A stretch of DNA of 64,000 nucleotides from Theropithecus gelada (GCF_003255815.1 NC_037689.1:26151154-26215153); one strand, 5' to 3'; counted from the stretch's first letter, positions 1-12,065 are shown. Program-made: numbers and translations. The notes: generated from the letters alone by a model not told the origin.

Positions 1-595
1 AAAATCTCGTTCAGCCTATGACTGAGGAGAAGGGGATCAGACATGCCCCATTCTACCCTTCCAGCATTAACATTAACACAGACCTTAAGTCTGATAAGAA
101 ACTTTTACAGTCTATTGTATCTGAAGCCTGCTACCTGGAGGCTTCATCTGCATGGCAAAACCTTGGTCTCCACAACCCTTTATCTTAATGCAGATATTCC
201 TTTCTACTGATAGTAGGTTGGTGCAAAAGTAATTGCTGTTTTTGCCATGGAAAGTAAACCGCAATTAGTTTTGCACAACCTAATAATAATTCTTTCAAGC
301 AATTGCCAATCAGAAAAAATTTAAAACTACCTATGACCTGCAAGTTCCCCACCTTCCTACTTCTAGTTGTCCCACCCTTCCCGATGAAACCAGTGTAAAT
401 CTTATACATGAGTCCATTGATGTATTATATGTATTACATCTCCCTAAAATGTGTAAAAGTAAACTGCACCCTGACTACCTTGGGCACATATCATCAGGAC
501 CGCCTGAGGCTGTGTCACAGGTGCATCCTTAACTGTGGCAAAATTAACTTTCGAAATTGATTGAGAACTGTCGCAGATATTTTGGGTTCACAGTG
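1..595 (+). mobile_element. Old ERV LTR, 3' part, split by MADE1
   Basis: The stretch reads like the 3' half of a retroviral LTR: a region ending with the phrases CACCTTGGGCACAT-like (here ACCTTGGGCACATATC), CCTGAGGCTGTGTCA and a terminal TTTGGGTTCACA. The expected AATAAA is degraded to AAATTAA. It runs off the left window edge. The MADE1 element at 213-283 sits inside it, so the LTR is the older of the two. Class ERV1 or ERVL is possible; I cannot name the subfamily. Confidence 0.55.
213..283. mobile_element. MADE1 mariner-derived MITE (Hsmar1 family)
   Basis: The left arm TAGGTTGGTGCAAAAGTAAT and the right arm ATTAGTTTTGCACAACCTAA are inverted, as in the roughly 80-bp MADE1 palindrome, and a TA lies outside each end as expected for mariner insertion. 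This copy is about 71 bp; part of the right arm near the loop appears to be missing. MADE1 hairpins are the known source of the miR-548 family; whether this copy is processed cannot be told from sequence. Confidence 0.9.
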
Positions 596-1980
596 TACAT
601 TTTAAATATATACATAAATGTACATACATGGCTTAGTACACTTAATTATGCATTATTAAGGTATTATGAAAGACTCGGGGAGTTAATATATGGGAAGACA
701 CTTGGTAAAATGAACACAAAGTATCCCAACCTAAGTAATTAATTTACTCACTGAAACAATTTATATTTGTTTCACTTCAAAACTTGCTTCAAATACCAAT
801 TAAATAAAGTTCAGTATGTCTCCAAGTTTAAACTAAAAACAAGGTCAACAAAATTTCCTCACGCATCAACTTTATCCAGACAAAGCCATTAGAATTTGTC
901 TGAGAGGAAAAGCATTTTAATTGGTGTATAATAAACATTAAAAGCTCTCCCAAGTGGAAATGGCTTGATGCAGTCAAGCCGTACTTATTAATCAGAGTCT
1001 GGATTTCAATGTTGATGCTGCCTCACTTCCCTGCTTTTTCATTTTCAGTTTTCACAGTATTTTCTGATTTATTTTGTGGGGGGAGTATCTGACTCTCTCT
1101 TCAAATCAAAGCAGAAACTAGAAGTAAAAACTGGTAGGTTTTTACTTTGGTAGATACAGTAGAAATGTTCAGAGTGGTTCAGATATGTATACATGGAAAT
1201 TAGTCCTCAGTGGTGAAATTTAAGGGGTCAAAGATCAATTTGGAAGCAATATTTGCAACAAGATGCTTTCACTCTGGATGAATTCTCTAAACCATTATTT
1301 GAATGTGAACATCAATAAGGTCCTGCACCCGTAGAGAATGCAACAGGCAGAGAGATTATGCATCTATTGTATCCTCATTTTCCATCTGGGAAAGTTCAAG
1401 GCACTAATGAACTCTAGGAATACAAAGATAAATAGGATGTTGTTTTGGTGCTAAGGAGCCCATCATAACCACAAATGTAGGGGTGAATTTGGTTGATAGA
1501 ATGAGTAACAGCCTCAGATTTAGGTTGCAACAATGGCTTCACCAAATTTTAGCCATGCAAACTTGAGTACATTTGTCTACCCGACACTTACTTTTCTTGC
1601 CTTTGAGGTGAGATGAATCCTTCTGTACTGAGCTGAGATATCTTCCCAAGAAGTAAGCAAGAAATTGACTGAAGAGCATCTATTCTCATGTCTGACACAT
1701 GGTGCGGAGACTACAAGCAAATTTTCCTTTTCCCTAAGACACAAGTGCTAAAATAAAAGGTGTAGAAAGTACTGCAAGAGGAAGGAAGATAATGTACATA
1801 ATCTTTTGTGGGGAGGAGGCAGAAGAAGTGATGAGAGATTATTCGAATTATGAGAATCCTAGGAAACGAATCATAGACAAAAAGTGGCACTGGTGGTGGG
1901 GCAGAGGAACAGGGTGTGCCGATCAAGCAAATCTTGAAGACTTGATGTAGCTGGAGAACTGATGAGTAATACGTAGACTA
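596..1980. other. Unassigned AT-rich sequence
   Basis: No gene, dispersed repeat or tandem structure that I can name. Frames are short and have no recognisable domain. It ends at GTAGACTA (1973-1980), the first copy of the duplication flanking the next Alu. Confidence 0.5.
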
Positions 1981-2289
1981 GGCCAGGCATGGTGGCTCAC
2001 TCCTGTAATCCCAGCACTTTGGGAGGCTGAGGCGTGTAGATCATCTGAGGGGAGCAGTTCGAGACCAGGCTGGCCAACATGGAGAAACCCCATCTCTACT
2101 AAAAATACAAAAATTAGCTGGGTGTGGTGGTGCACAGTGTAATCCCAGCCACTCAGGAGGCTGAGGCAGGAGAATTGCTTGAACAATTCTTAAGGGAGGT
2201 GGAGGTTGCAGTGAGCCGAGATCGCACCTCTGCAGTCCAGCCTGGGAGACAGAGCAAGACTCCGTCTCAAAAAAAAAAAAAAAAAAGAT
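1981..2289 (+). mobile_element. Alu SINE, plus strand
   Basis: Full dimer from GGCCAGGCATGGTGGCTCAC to an A-tail of about 18. Both monomers and the middle A-rich linker are present. An 8-bp target duplication GTAGACTA flanks it at 1973-1980 and 2290-2297. Confidence 0.97.
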
Positions 2290-2507
2290 GTAGACTAACA
2301 AGGTATTCTTCTGCAATTCAATTTTTAAAGAACTTTGTAAGTGAAGAGTAAACAGTGCTATGCTGTGGGAGCTGGTTAAGGAAAACTTAAAGCATGGGTT
2401 TCTGCTTTTGAGTCTTTAAAGAAAGAGAACTCTTGGAGACATGTTGAATGTTGAGTGATGCAATTGAATTTGGAGAAAAGTGAGTCAGTGATACCAATTT
2501 ATTCATT

Positions 2508-3316
2508 TGTTAGGAACTGATTTGTCTCCCTCAAAAAGATATGTTGAATTCCTCATCTCCAGTACTTGTGAATGTGACCTCATTTGAAAATAGGGTCTTT
2601 GCAGATGCAATTAAGATGTAAGTTAATACGAGGTCATAGTGCAATAGGTGGGACCTTAATGCTGTATGACTAGTGTCTTTATAAGAAGAGGAGGCTGGGC
2701 AGGGTGGCTCATCCCCACAATCCCAGTACTTTGGAAGGCCAGGGCAGGAGGATTGCTTGAGCTCACAAGTTTGAGACCAGACTGGGCAACATAGTGAGAC
2801 CCTGTCTCTACAAAAAATACAAAAATTAGCCAGGCGTGGTGGCACGTGCCTGTAGTCCCAGCTACTCAGGAGGCTGAGGTGAGAAGATCACTTGAGCCCA
2901 GGAGGCAGAGGTTGCAGTGAGCTGACATGGCACCACTGCACTCCAGCCTGGGCAACCGAGAGAGACCCTGTCTCAAAAAAAGAAGAAAAAAAAAAGGAAA
3001 GAAAGAAAGAAAAAAACAGAAGAGAAGAAAAGTAGACACAGAGAACAACACACATAGGGAGAAAAAGACACAGACGCACAGTCACGATCTTGGCAGAGGT
3101 TGCAGTGATGTGGCCACAGCCCAAGGACTGACAGAAACCAGCAGAGCTGGGAGAGTCAAGAAAGTATTCTCTGATAGAGCTCCCAGAGACAGTACAGCCT
3201 GCCAGCACCTTGAGTTCTGACTTGTGGTCTCTTGAACTGTGAGAGTTAAATTCATCTTGTCTGAAGCCGCCAAGTTTGTGGAATATTGTTTCTGTAGCTC
3301 TAGAAACTAACACAGG
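2508..3316 (+). mobile_element. MLT1-like MaLR LTR, split by an Alu
   Basis: The 5' part has the typical GTGACCTCATTTGAAAATAG and GGGTCTTTGCAGATGCAATT phrases; the 3' part after the Alu carries the CTTGAACTGTGAGAGTTAAA polyadenylation region and ends at AGAAACTAACACAG. The Alu at 2693 lies between ATAAGAAGAGGA and the continuation of the LTR. Assignment to MLT1 is from recognised phrasing; the exact subfamily is open. Confidence 0.75.
2693..3016 (+). mobile_element. Alu SINE (J-like), plus strand, inside an MLT1-like LTR
   Basis: Dimer beginning GGCTGGGCAGGGTGGCTCAT with an older-looking body and a long mixed tail of A and GAAA units. Flanks share AGAAGAG(G/A)A, a plausible target duplication. 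Confidence 0.95.
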
Positions 3317-3396
3317 TGGAATGGACAGGAGGAACATCACCATGTGGGAACAGAGAACAAGGGATGGCTTTAATAAGTAATCAGACGTTACGGTCT

Positions 3397-3683
3397 GGCT
3401 GGGCACGGTGGCTCACATCTGTAATCCCAGCTCTCTGGGAGGCTGAGACAGGCAGATCGTTTGAGGCCAGGAGTTTGAGGCCAACCTGGGCAACAGAGTG
3501 AGACCCCATCTCTACAAAAAATAAAAGATAAGCCAGGTGTGGTGGTGTACACCTGTAGTCGCAGCTACTCAGGAGGCTGTTGGGAGGATTGTTTAAGCCT
3601 GGAAGGTTGAGGCCATGGTGAACTGTGATTGCCCCACTGCACTCTAGTCTAGGTGACAGAGAAAGACTGTCTAAAAAAAAAAA
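3397..3683 (+). mobile_element. Alu SINE (J-like), plus strand
   Basis: Dimer starting GGCTGGGCACGGTGGCTCAC and ending in 11 A. It is the third Alu in the same orientation within 1.7 kb. Confidence 0.95.
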
Positions 3684-3689
3684 GTGAGA

Positions 3690-4435
3690 ATCGGATTCTG
3701 AGAAAACCAAAAAGGGCAAGGCTGCTGCTGAAGTCTCTCCCTACAAGGACCAGGTGGGTAATGCTAACTTTAATCAACTGATGAATACTCCAGGAAAAGA
3801 GCTTTTGGGAAACTAATGACTTCTTTGTTGGTCATACATTTGAGCTGTCTGCTGGGAAATGAGGAGGAGAAATCTTGACATGGAGAGAGAAAAATCAAAG
3901 AACCCTGAGAAGAAGCAGGCGAAATGTTGCCTAGCAGAATGCAAGCTACAAAACCAAGATAGAAGGCACGTTCATGAGAACAGGCGGCCAACACTTCCAA
4001 ACGCATGCTCCCGTGCTGGAGAGAGCTACGTCTGATAAGCAGGCCAGGAGGGGCCCATTCAAAGTCACTATTCTGATAAGAAGCAGAGTCAAGAAGGGAA
4101 TTGAGATTTCCTCACTCATCATCCACGTTTTGATGTCAACTGAAACCTAAATTGCCTGCCAGAGCAGAACGCTACAAGATTGTAAAATTTCTAACGAGAA
4201 GAGCTTTAGAAATTGCTGTGTCTCTTACAGTCCATCATTCCACCATATAAGGTCAAACACATCTGAGGATAGGTACTTCCTCTTATAATAAAACTTTTAG
4301 GCCCTCCTCATGCATTCTAAGGGGGTTTCCCTGAAGTCTGCACATTCCTTGACAGACAGAGAGAAGAAGGATGGCCATTTATTACCTGCAATTTCCCCAG
4401 TCCTAAGTTAGGTGCCCCATTAAACCATCTATCAA
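3690..4435. other. Unassigned sequence
   Basis: Nothing recognised: no domain-bearing frame, tandem repeat or named dispersed element. GC content is slightly above the AT-rich parts of the window. Confidence 0.4.
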
Positions 4436-4439
4436 TCCT

Positions 4440-4590
4440 GCTAGGTATGACCGTTTCCCCAGTTTTCCACATGAGGAAGCAGGTGATGGGATTTTTCAAG
4501 GTCATGCAAGTAGTGGCTCACCCATGCGGTCTTTGAAACCAAGCCTGAGCCCTTTCTGTTTTCACCGTGCTGCACGCCTGGCTGACATCT
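4440..4590 (+). mobile_element. MIR-like SINE fragment
   Basis: Contains the diverged MIR core order: CCACATGAGGAAGCAGG, then TCAAGGTCATGCAAGTAGTG, then a CCAAGCCTGAGCC-like segment. Divergence is heavy, as expected for a pan-mammalian SINE. Confidence 0.7.
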
Positions 4591-5910
4591 AGTGCTTTGG
4601 TGCGTTTTCTAGATGACTGTCAAGGTAACGTTGTTATAGGGGTATATTAGGGCTTTTTTTGACATCATTATGATAAACCTCCCTGTCCCTTTGGATGTTT
4701 TTAAGATGAGCAAAGAACATTATGTCCCTTCCTGCTTCATCTAGCAACGTAGCATAATGAGTATATTTCCTGCCTTTTTTTTTTTTTTTTTTTTTTTTTG
4801 ACAACCACACAACTCCATCAGACCTCTGCTTGTGTTTCGGTGTTTGGCATTGTTCTCTCGGATATCTTAAGTTTGAAGAGTCCTAAGTTATTCTCCAGAG
4901 GAACCATGCTCTTTGTTTTCTCATGAGTGCCAGAAATAATATAAACCAGACACCATGAATAATGCATAAGCGCCGATTTCACATCAGGGTTATTTCTGGC
5001 ACTGAGTGTCTGTCTGTAAATAGCATATTAAGAGCAGATACTGTTTTTTTTTTTTTAATTTTTTTTATGACGGTAGAATGATAAAAATAATGAACTGGCA
5101 TTCAGTCTTGGAAATTCTCTCTGGGATGTATTGTTCCTCTATCTAATACTTTTTAAAACATAAACGTGAAGAAGTTTTGTGATTTGGCAGAGAGAATCCT
5201 GGCTCTATTTTTGTGTGTTTTGTTGTCTTTATTGAAATAGAAAGGGTGGATGTTTTGTACACAGTTCTGGAGGTGGCAGTCTGGCTGTGTAGCTGACTGA
5301 GAATAATAAGTTCCCTCAAAGACCATCATGGCTTCCTCAGCATCTTCTATTCTTGGATAATAACCACAGCTCCTAGAAACCGCCACCACTAACGACCTAT
5401 TCTTTATGATAGCTTACTTCGCACCACAGTGAGAGGTATTTTTCTCTATTAGAAGTTTATGTGTTTAGCAGTAAAATTGGCAAGAAAACCACTGGCTTGC
5501 ATACAAAGCCTACAGGTTGCTATTCTAATGACTTTCTGTTCAAATACACATTACAATTACAAGGAGAATGTGGAGACCCAGCACAGGCAAAGACAACAGC
5601 CAAGGAGCTGAAAGTCGGCCAATGTTCCACACGTTACACAACATAGCCTTCCCCACATGTTAGAATCTACTCCATTTCTGATGATTCTTCTGACTCTTCA
5701 TAAAACTCTCATCACCCTGAGTCTGTTGTATTGCTGAGACATTTTATGCGTTTGAAGAGCTTTAATTTTGAGGTCTTCTGTGTTTGAGGTTTGAAGGAAA
5801 TATTCCTTCCTGCCAGGTCAAAACAATTAAATCATAGTTTGTTGCACTGACAACTGGATTTCAGAGATGTGGTCTGACTCCAGCATGAGTCTCTTCTATT
5901 CAGAAACATT
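4591..5910. other. Unassigned; includes a 25-base poly-T tract
   Basis: Holds an uninterrupted T25 at 4775-4799 and a T-rich tract at 5044-5067. Neither is attached to a body I recognise. No supportable gene. Confidence 0.4.
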
Positions 5911-5914
5911 GAGT

Positions 5915-6190
5915 ATGTGTTCAGTCTCTGGCACTAGGCTGAGCAGCGAGAGAACACATGTGAATGAGTTTGAGCTCTTTTCCTGGAAGAGTGTTTAGAT
6001 TACGGCTGAGTGAAGAGCATGTAAGGGCTCTCAATAGAAAAATCAAGGGTAAGGCTAAATGAATAATGAATATTGGGTCCAAAGGGGTAGAAAGAGATCC
6101 GATATTTTGTCACAGAGGTTGTGTTGGGGAGACTTTGAAGAAAGAGATGACATTTCAGGTGGGACTTTAAGAATTTTTAAGTTTGGACCA
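5915..6190 (+). mobile_element. Possible ancient LINE2/MIR-age repeat fragment
   Basis: The order of a CTGGCACTAGGCTGAGCAG-like start, a mid-region and GATGACATTTCAGGTGGGAC resembles an old mammalian interspersed repeat in plus orientation. Divergence is too high for a firm call by eye. Confidence 0.35.
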
Positions 6191-6498
6191 GAAAAAAGGC
6201 AACTTTCTGATAATAATAAAAATTTTAAAAGCTAGAGCAAAGGATTGGGTTCTTTAGGAGCCTGGAAGCAAATTGGAGTGATGGAATATCCCAGCATGAA
6301 TCTCAAGAAAAGCAAGAAAACTCAAGACCCCAAGATTGGTCAGGCAGCAGAACCTGTTGGCTTTTGTGTATATTACATGGCGCAACGTTTCGACTTTTTC
6401 CTCTGGGCAGTAAGGGGCAGGCCTGGGGAGGGGTGTGCTGGCAGCAGGCAGGATGATTAAAATGCAGAGGTGATATTTTTTTAGGGGGTGGCACTCTT

Positions 6499-6774
6499 TT
6501 TTTTTTTTTCAGACAGAGTCTCGCCCTGTCATCCAGGCTGGAGTGCAATGGCATGATCTCAGTTCACTGCAACCTCTGCCTCCCGGGTTCAAACCATTCT
6601 CCTGTTTCAGCCTCCCAAGTAACTGGGACTACAGGTGCCTGCCACCACACCCAGCTAATTTTTGGACTTTTAGTAGAAACGGGGTTTCACCATGGTGGCC
6701 AAGCTAGTCTCGAACTCCTGACCCCTTGGCCTCCCAAAGTGCTGGGATTACAGATGTGAGCCACTGTGCCCAGC
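6499..6774 (-). mobile_element. Alu SINE, minus strand, perfect 16-bp duplication
   Basis: Begins with a poly-T tail and reads as a reverse Alu to the AluS/J-type 5' end. The flanking AGGGGGTGGCACTCTT occurs at 6483-6498 and 6775-6790 without mismatch, fixing both ends. Confidence 0.98.
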
Positions 6775-6790
6775 AGGGGGTGGCACTCTT

Positions 6791-7034
6791 TAAGTATTGA
6801 TGTCATCTTGATCAATTGCAATGGTCAATAAAAAGAGGGGATCTAAATGAGGAAAGCTATGAAACAAGAATCCATGGAATTTGGGGTCCAAATAAACACG
6901 AGTATGGAATGAAGACAGTCTCTGCTGAGGTTTTAGCTTGGATTCCAAAATGGGTTAAGAAAAGTATTACAAATAGAAAGCTCTGAAGGAACACACAGTT
7001 TTTGGGAAGAGGAGGGAGATGCCTCTTGCTTTAG
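6791..7034. other. Unassigned spacer
   Basis: Nothing recognised between the Alu duplication and the L1 fragment. Confidence 0.4.
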
Positions 7035-7044
7035 AAATGTTAAT

Positions 7045-7575
7045 CAGACCCAATCCCATTATTGGGTATATATCCAAAGGAATATAAATCCTTCTGCCAT
7101 AAAGACAATGCATGCATATGTTCACTGCAGCAAGATTCACAATAGCAAAGATGTGGAATCAACCTAGATGCCCATCAACAGTGGACTGGATAAAGAAAAT
7201 CTGGTATGTATACATATATACACTATACAGCTATAAACAAGAACGAGATCATCCTTTGCAGCAACATGGATGGAGCCGAAGGCCATCACCCTAAGCAAAG
7301 TAACACAGGAACAGAAAACCAAACACTGTATGCTCTCACTTATAAGTGGGAGCTAAATACTGAGTACACACGAGTTCAAAGAAGGGAACAATAGACACCA
7401 GGGCCTACTGGAGGGTGGAAGAAGGGAGACGGAGAGAATGGAAAAACTACCTATCAGGTACTATGCTTATTACCTGGGTGACAAAATTATCTGTACCCTA
7501 GACCCTGGTGATGTGCAATTGACCTACATAACAAACCTACACGTGGACCACTGAACCTAAAATAAAAGTTAAAAA
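7045..7575 (+). mobile_element. 5'-truncated primate L1, 3' end, plus strand
   Basis: Starts in the last part of ORF2 (phrases CACAATAGCAAAGATGTGGA and GCAACATGGATGGAGC), then a purine-rich 3' UTR and an end in CCTAAAATAAAAGTT plus A-tail. AAATGTTAAT (7035-7044) and AAATGTTGAT (7576-7585) flank it as a target duplication with one mismatch. An older L1PA or L1PB member is likely. Confidence 0.92.
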
Positions 7576-7734
7576 AAATGTTGATTTGAGTTGCTTTTAA
7601 TCCTTTGAGTAGAGTTCAAATTTTGGTCTGGAGCTCAAGAGAGAAATGGCAGATGGAAATAGAGAAAGTGAATGCTGAGCTAGCTAGAGCGTTAAGTTTC
7701 CCAGAGCGCTGGAATAAATTGCAATAAACTGAGG

Positions 7735-8046
7735 AGCTCAAAATCAAGGTGTCTTTAGGCTCATGCTCCCATGGAAGGCCCTAGGGGAGGCTGCTTCTCG
7801 CATCTTCCATTTTCTGGTGGCTGCAGGTGTTCCTCGGCATGTGGCTGCATCAGTCCAATCTCTGCCTCCATGTTCCCGTGTTCTTCTTCCTCTTGTCTCT
7901 GCGTCATGAAACCAGTCATTGGATTTAGGGCCCACGAGTTTATGTCAACATTTTAATTAATTGCATCTGCAAAGACCCTATTTCCAAATAAGGTCACATT
8001 CTGAGGTTCCCAGAGCACATGAAGTTTAGGAGGGCACTCTTCAACC
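7735..8046 (-). mobile_element. MLT1-like MaLR LTR, minus strand
   Basis: On the minus strand it contains the same phrases as the copy at 2508: TGACCTTATTTGGAAATAGG followed by GTCTTTGCAGATGCAATTAA. The 3' part is partial. Confidence 0.75.
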
Positions 8047-8500
8047 CAGGATAGCTACAAAGAGGCAAAGCTGAAGTAATGAAGGCTGATAATGTTGACC
8101 AGAGACAAAAATAGTGTGAATGCAGGATTGAGTCACGAAAGATGCCCTGGAGAATATAATTGATGGGAAGACCAAGGGAAGTAAAGTTCAAAGAAGACAG
8201 AAGTCCTTTTCAAGTGCTAAGAGGAAACCAGGAGAGATTTCAAATGCATGGCAAGAGGATGGTTTTGAATCGATGAGGGGGAATTCTCAGAGGTTATTGT
8301 CTCAGGTAGGGGAACTAACGGGTGAACTATTCACAGTCCTACAGGGCTGGAAAATAACAGGACAGAAGCTCTGTGGGTCGGTGCTTTTAGAGTTGCCTGG
8401 GCAACCTCATCAATATCAGCTGAATCAGCATTTATAAATTCATCGATGTGTCTCTTTAAAACAAGATAGACAGGCGGACAAATGCAGGCAAGGGGTGAAT
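8047..8500. other. Unassigned sequence
   Basis: No gene or named repeat recognised before the next Alu. Confidence 0.4.
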
Positions 8501-8530
8501 GTTTGTATTTATTTATTTTTGTTATTATTA

Positions 8531-8824
8531 TTTTTTTAGACAGGGTCTCGCTCTGTTGCCTAGGCTGGAGTACAATGGTGTGAAACGGTGTGATCATAGC
8601 TGACTGCAGCCATGACCTCCTGGGCTCAAGCAATCCTCCCATCTCAGCCTCCAAAGTAGCTGGGACTACAAGCACACACCATCACACCTAATTTTTAAAA
8701 AGTTTTGCAGAGACAGGGTCTTGCTATGGTATTCGGCTGGTCTTGAACTTCTGGGTTCAAGCAATCTTCCTGCCTCTGCCTTCCAAACTGCTGGGATTAC
8801 AGGTGTGAGCAACCACACCCAGCC
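8531..8824 (-). mobile_element. Alu SINE (J-like), minus strand
   Basis: Reverse Alu dimer from AGACAGGGTCTCGCTCTGTT to CCACACCCAGCC. The tail side is a TTTA/TTATTA-rich tract at about 8498-8537. Body is old and diverged. Confidence 0.94.
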
Positions 8825-9568
8825 TTGAATGCATTCTTTAACTAAAGATGACTTGGTTGGTGCTAAGTGTGCAATTGAAGATGTTTTATAACTAGCAGAA
8901 ACGATTGCAGAAGAGTTAACTTCTGTTCACTTATAAAAAGTCATTTGGCAGCACATTAAATGTAAGTTATGAGACTCTTTATAAAATAGCTGAAGTCAGC
9001 CTCCCTCACCACTTGCTTTAGAATTTATTGGAAAATTATATTTGCAGAAAAGAAAAGCAAAACAACAAGGATAATATCGTGCTTGACTTCACTTGTCAAC
9101 GTGGGAAGACTGAAAAGAACAACCAGTCGACTTTCTTCTTTAATTGAGAAATAGGTTTATAGACCTATAAGGACATGCATACATCTTAGATTACTCAAGT
9201 TCTTGACAAGGCCAATTTTAGCAATTGAAATGATATTAAATGTAGCTTTCAGTGTCTTGTTTCTATATTGGATCCATGTGTTTTTGTAATAGGCAGCAAT
9301 AGCAACGGCTACTATGTTTCTTAAGCGGTGACTACAGTTTCACAATATAAGGTTCAGAATCCAAGTTCGCAAGGTATTTTATAAAGGCATTAGCCCCATT
9401 GCCTATCTTTGTATTCAAATATAATTAATTTTACTTCATTATATGAAGCTATTTTTGGACTTTGCCATATGTTTCATTTGGTACTGAGGAGATCCGGTGT
9501 TGATGAAACAGGAAACACTTAAACATGCTTAAACACTTTAAATTGATATATTTAATGCAATTTTAATT
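8825..9568. other. Unassigned; possible MIR and L1 traces
   Basis: A short stretch near 9305-9340 (GCAACGGCTACTATGTTTCT) faintly resembles a MIR 5' region. The 24 bases from 9542 (ATTGATATATTTAATGCAAT...) recur at 11641 in an L1M fragment, so an L1 scrap may end here. Otherwise nothing is recognised. Confidence 0.35.
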
Positions 9569-9580
9569 TACCTCTTTGTT

Positions 9581-9900
9581 GGCCAGGCACAGTGGCTCAC
9601 TCTTTTAATCCCAGCACTTTGGGAGGCTAAGGCGGGTGGATCACCTGAGGTCAGGAGTTCGAGACCAGCCTCGCCAACATGGTGAAACTCTATTTCTATC
9701 ATAAATACAAAAATTATCTGGGCCTGATGGCACACGCCTGTAATCCCAGCTACTTGGGGGCTTGAGGTACAAGGATCACTTAAACCCAAGAGGTAGAGGT
9801 TGCAGTGAGCCAAGGTCCCACCACTGCACTCCAGCCTGGACAACAGAGGAGACTCTGTCTCAAAAAAAAAAAAGATAAAAAATTAATAAATAAATAAAAA
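9581..9900 (+). mobile_element. Alu SINE, plus strand
   Basis: Dimer from GGCCAGGCACAGTGGCTCAC with a long tail of A and TAAA units. TACCTCTTTGTT (9569-9580) and TACCTATTTGTT (9902-9913) form a 12-bp target duplication with one mismatch. Confidence 0.97.
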
Positions 9901-10059
9901 GTACCTATTTGTTACAAGAAATCTGTGCAGAAAGTAAGGGTAGTGTAAAAAGTCTAAGATAAATGGCTATTTCAAAACAACTGAACATGAACCAAATTGC
10001 ACAAAATACCATCTTTCACCATGAGCAGGACTGTGAACTGTGTTTAGTAAGCATTAACA

Positions 10060-10250
10060 CACTCAGTTTATATTATACTGAGAAGGTATTATTAGGCCAG
10101 TGTTAAAGACAGTGGCACTTTAACTTAGAGTGTTTAAATAACTTTTCCAGGACAACATAGCTGGCAAAGGGACACACTAGGTTTTGAAACTTTCCCTTTC
10201 TCTGTCTGAACTCCATGTATTTAACCACTCAACTATGTCACATCCCTGGA
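10060..10250 (+). mobile_element. MIR SINE fragment
   Basis: Diverged MIR order: AACTTAGAGTGTTTAAATAA, CTTTTCCAGGACAACATAGC, TGGCAAAGGGACACACTAGG and TTTAACCACTCAACTATGTC. This matches the core and 3' region of MIR in plus orientation. Confidence 0.75.
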
Positions 10251-10259
10251 CATCCGGAA

Positions 10260-10700
10260 TGTCTAATTAATTGTTAAACAAGCTGCATTAGGAGACTGAA
10301 GGCTAAAGAGAGATTCTGTAGAAGCAGAAGCCTGGGCCATGCTCAGAAGACAGCCACAATGAAACTAGATTAGAATATAAATATCTCTGTTGCTGGATTT
10401 CATTTGTATTGGGAAGTTCTCATAACCGGGCATAATTTTCCATGTGCTTACCCATGTCTTAAGTGATTTAGAGATTCAGAATGTTTTTCCTGACACTGGC
10501 AATTTTGCTGAAATTACATACATCTTCAAAAATTATCTCAGAAAATAGGGAAGGAACACTCAGAGACTTATTTTATGTCAACGTAATTTTCATAGCAACT
10601 CCTGACAAAGATATCACAAAGAAGAGTAAATTACAGAATGACAATTTCTTACCAAAATGACACAAAAATATTAAAGATAAAATCTCCACATACAGTAAGA
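10260..10700. other. Unassigned sequence
   Basis: No gene or named repeat recognised. Confidence 0.4.
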
Positions 10701-10760
10701 ATAATGCAAATTTCTTTCTTTTTCTTCTTCTTCTTCTTTTTTTTTTTTTTTTTTTTTTTA

Positions 10761-11047
10761 ATATAGACAGGATCTCATTCCATTGCCCAGGCTGCAGTGC
10801 AGTGGTGTGATCAAAGCTCAAGGCAGCCTCCAACTCCTGGGCTCAAGAAGTTCTCCAGCCTCAGCCTCCTGAGTGGCTGGAACTACAGGTGTGTGCCACC
10901 ATGCTCAGCTAATTTTTAAATTTTTTGTAGAGTCAGGGTCTCACTAGGTTGCCCAAGCTGGTGTTGAACTCCTGGGCTCAAGTGATCCTCCTGCCTCAGC
11001 CTCCCAAAGTGTTGGAATTATAGATGTGAGCCCATAATCCAACCTGG
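10761..11047 (-). mobile_element. Alu SINE (J-like), minus strand
   Basis: Reverse dimer with a CTT/T-rich tail (10718-10760) and a degraded 5' end. AATTTCTTT occurs before the tail (10709-10717) and after the body (11048-11056), a likely target duplication. Confidence 0.94.
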
Positions 11048-11059
11048 AATTTCTTTAAT

Positions 11060-12065
11060 TTGATTAGTGACACCTAATTTAAAAACTTATATGAACATTG
11101 TGCTTTCTATTGAAATATGGAACACTGTCTTTTTGAGATTGGGAGCTCAGCATGGATATGCACTCTCACTTCATTTCTTCAAGATTGTGCTGGAAGTCTC
11201 AGCCACTGCAATGACCCAAGAAAGACAGGCACATTTCATAAAGATTAAAAAACAATGAGTGAAATTGTCTATATCCAAAGACAATATGGTTTTCAAATGC
11301 AGAAAATCCTAATGAACATGCAAAATCAATAATAAAACCATTACATGAACTTAGCAAGGTTGCAATTTACAGAGTCAATATAAATAAATCATTTTTTCTA
11401 CCTACTAGCAGCTAGCAATTGTAAGTAAAACTTCAAAAAAAAAAAAAAAACTTTCACCTTAGCATACAAACAAACAAAATGTTTAGAATATTTTTAAAAA
11501 ATCATCCAAGATCTCTCTACTGAAATCCACATAGCATGGCTCTAAGAAAATAAGAAGGCTGAGATAAATTGTAATATATACCATGTGCATGGATAGATTA
11601 GAAGACCTAAGGCTGTTAAATACAAAACCTTCTCAAATTGATTGATATATTTAATGCAATTTTACTCGTTATACTGGCAGGCTTTTGAAGCAAAAATGGA
11701 CAAGTGTAATCTAAGCATTATCTGGAAATGTAAGGACCAAGAAGAGGCACGTGATGTTGAAAAAGAACTGCATATGTAAGAGGCTGCGTAATTCCAGAAT
11801 TTACTGTCAACGTCAGGAATTAAGAGGGCCTGTTATTATCGTATATGAAGGCAAATTACCAATGGATAAAAATAAAGAGGGCATAAATTGATCCTCATTT
11901 ATATAGTATACTGATTTTTGGCAAGAATGCCAAAGAAATTTTATGGGAAAAGAATGTCTAATAAATAGTGATAAAATAACTGAATATCCATATAAAACAT
12001 GGAGTTTCAAAACTTACAACTACTTTTTAAGAAACCTATAAAAATTAGTAATCCCTGAGTATTGT
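11060..12065 (+). mobile_element. Ancient L1M ORF2 fragment, plus strand
   Basis: Shows the order of L1 reverse-transcriptase-region phrases in decayed form: GTGCTGGAAGTCTCAGCCAC, then AACTTAGCAAGGTTGCAATT, then the TTAATGCAATTTTA segment. The frame is destroyed by many stops and indels. Confidence 0.8.

Noticed and set aside
2041..2351. Frames of 75-91 codons in both strands
   Set aside because: Translations of Alu sequence (phrases such as SVSQAG and HLGSSDSPAS-like segments); the same frames recur in other Alus at 14028, 42537 and 48122.
4775..4799. T25 as the tail of a minus-strand processed pseudogene
   Set aside because: No gene-like body could be read on the minus strand next to it and no flanking duplication was found.
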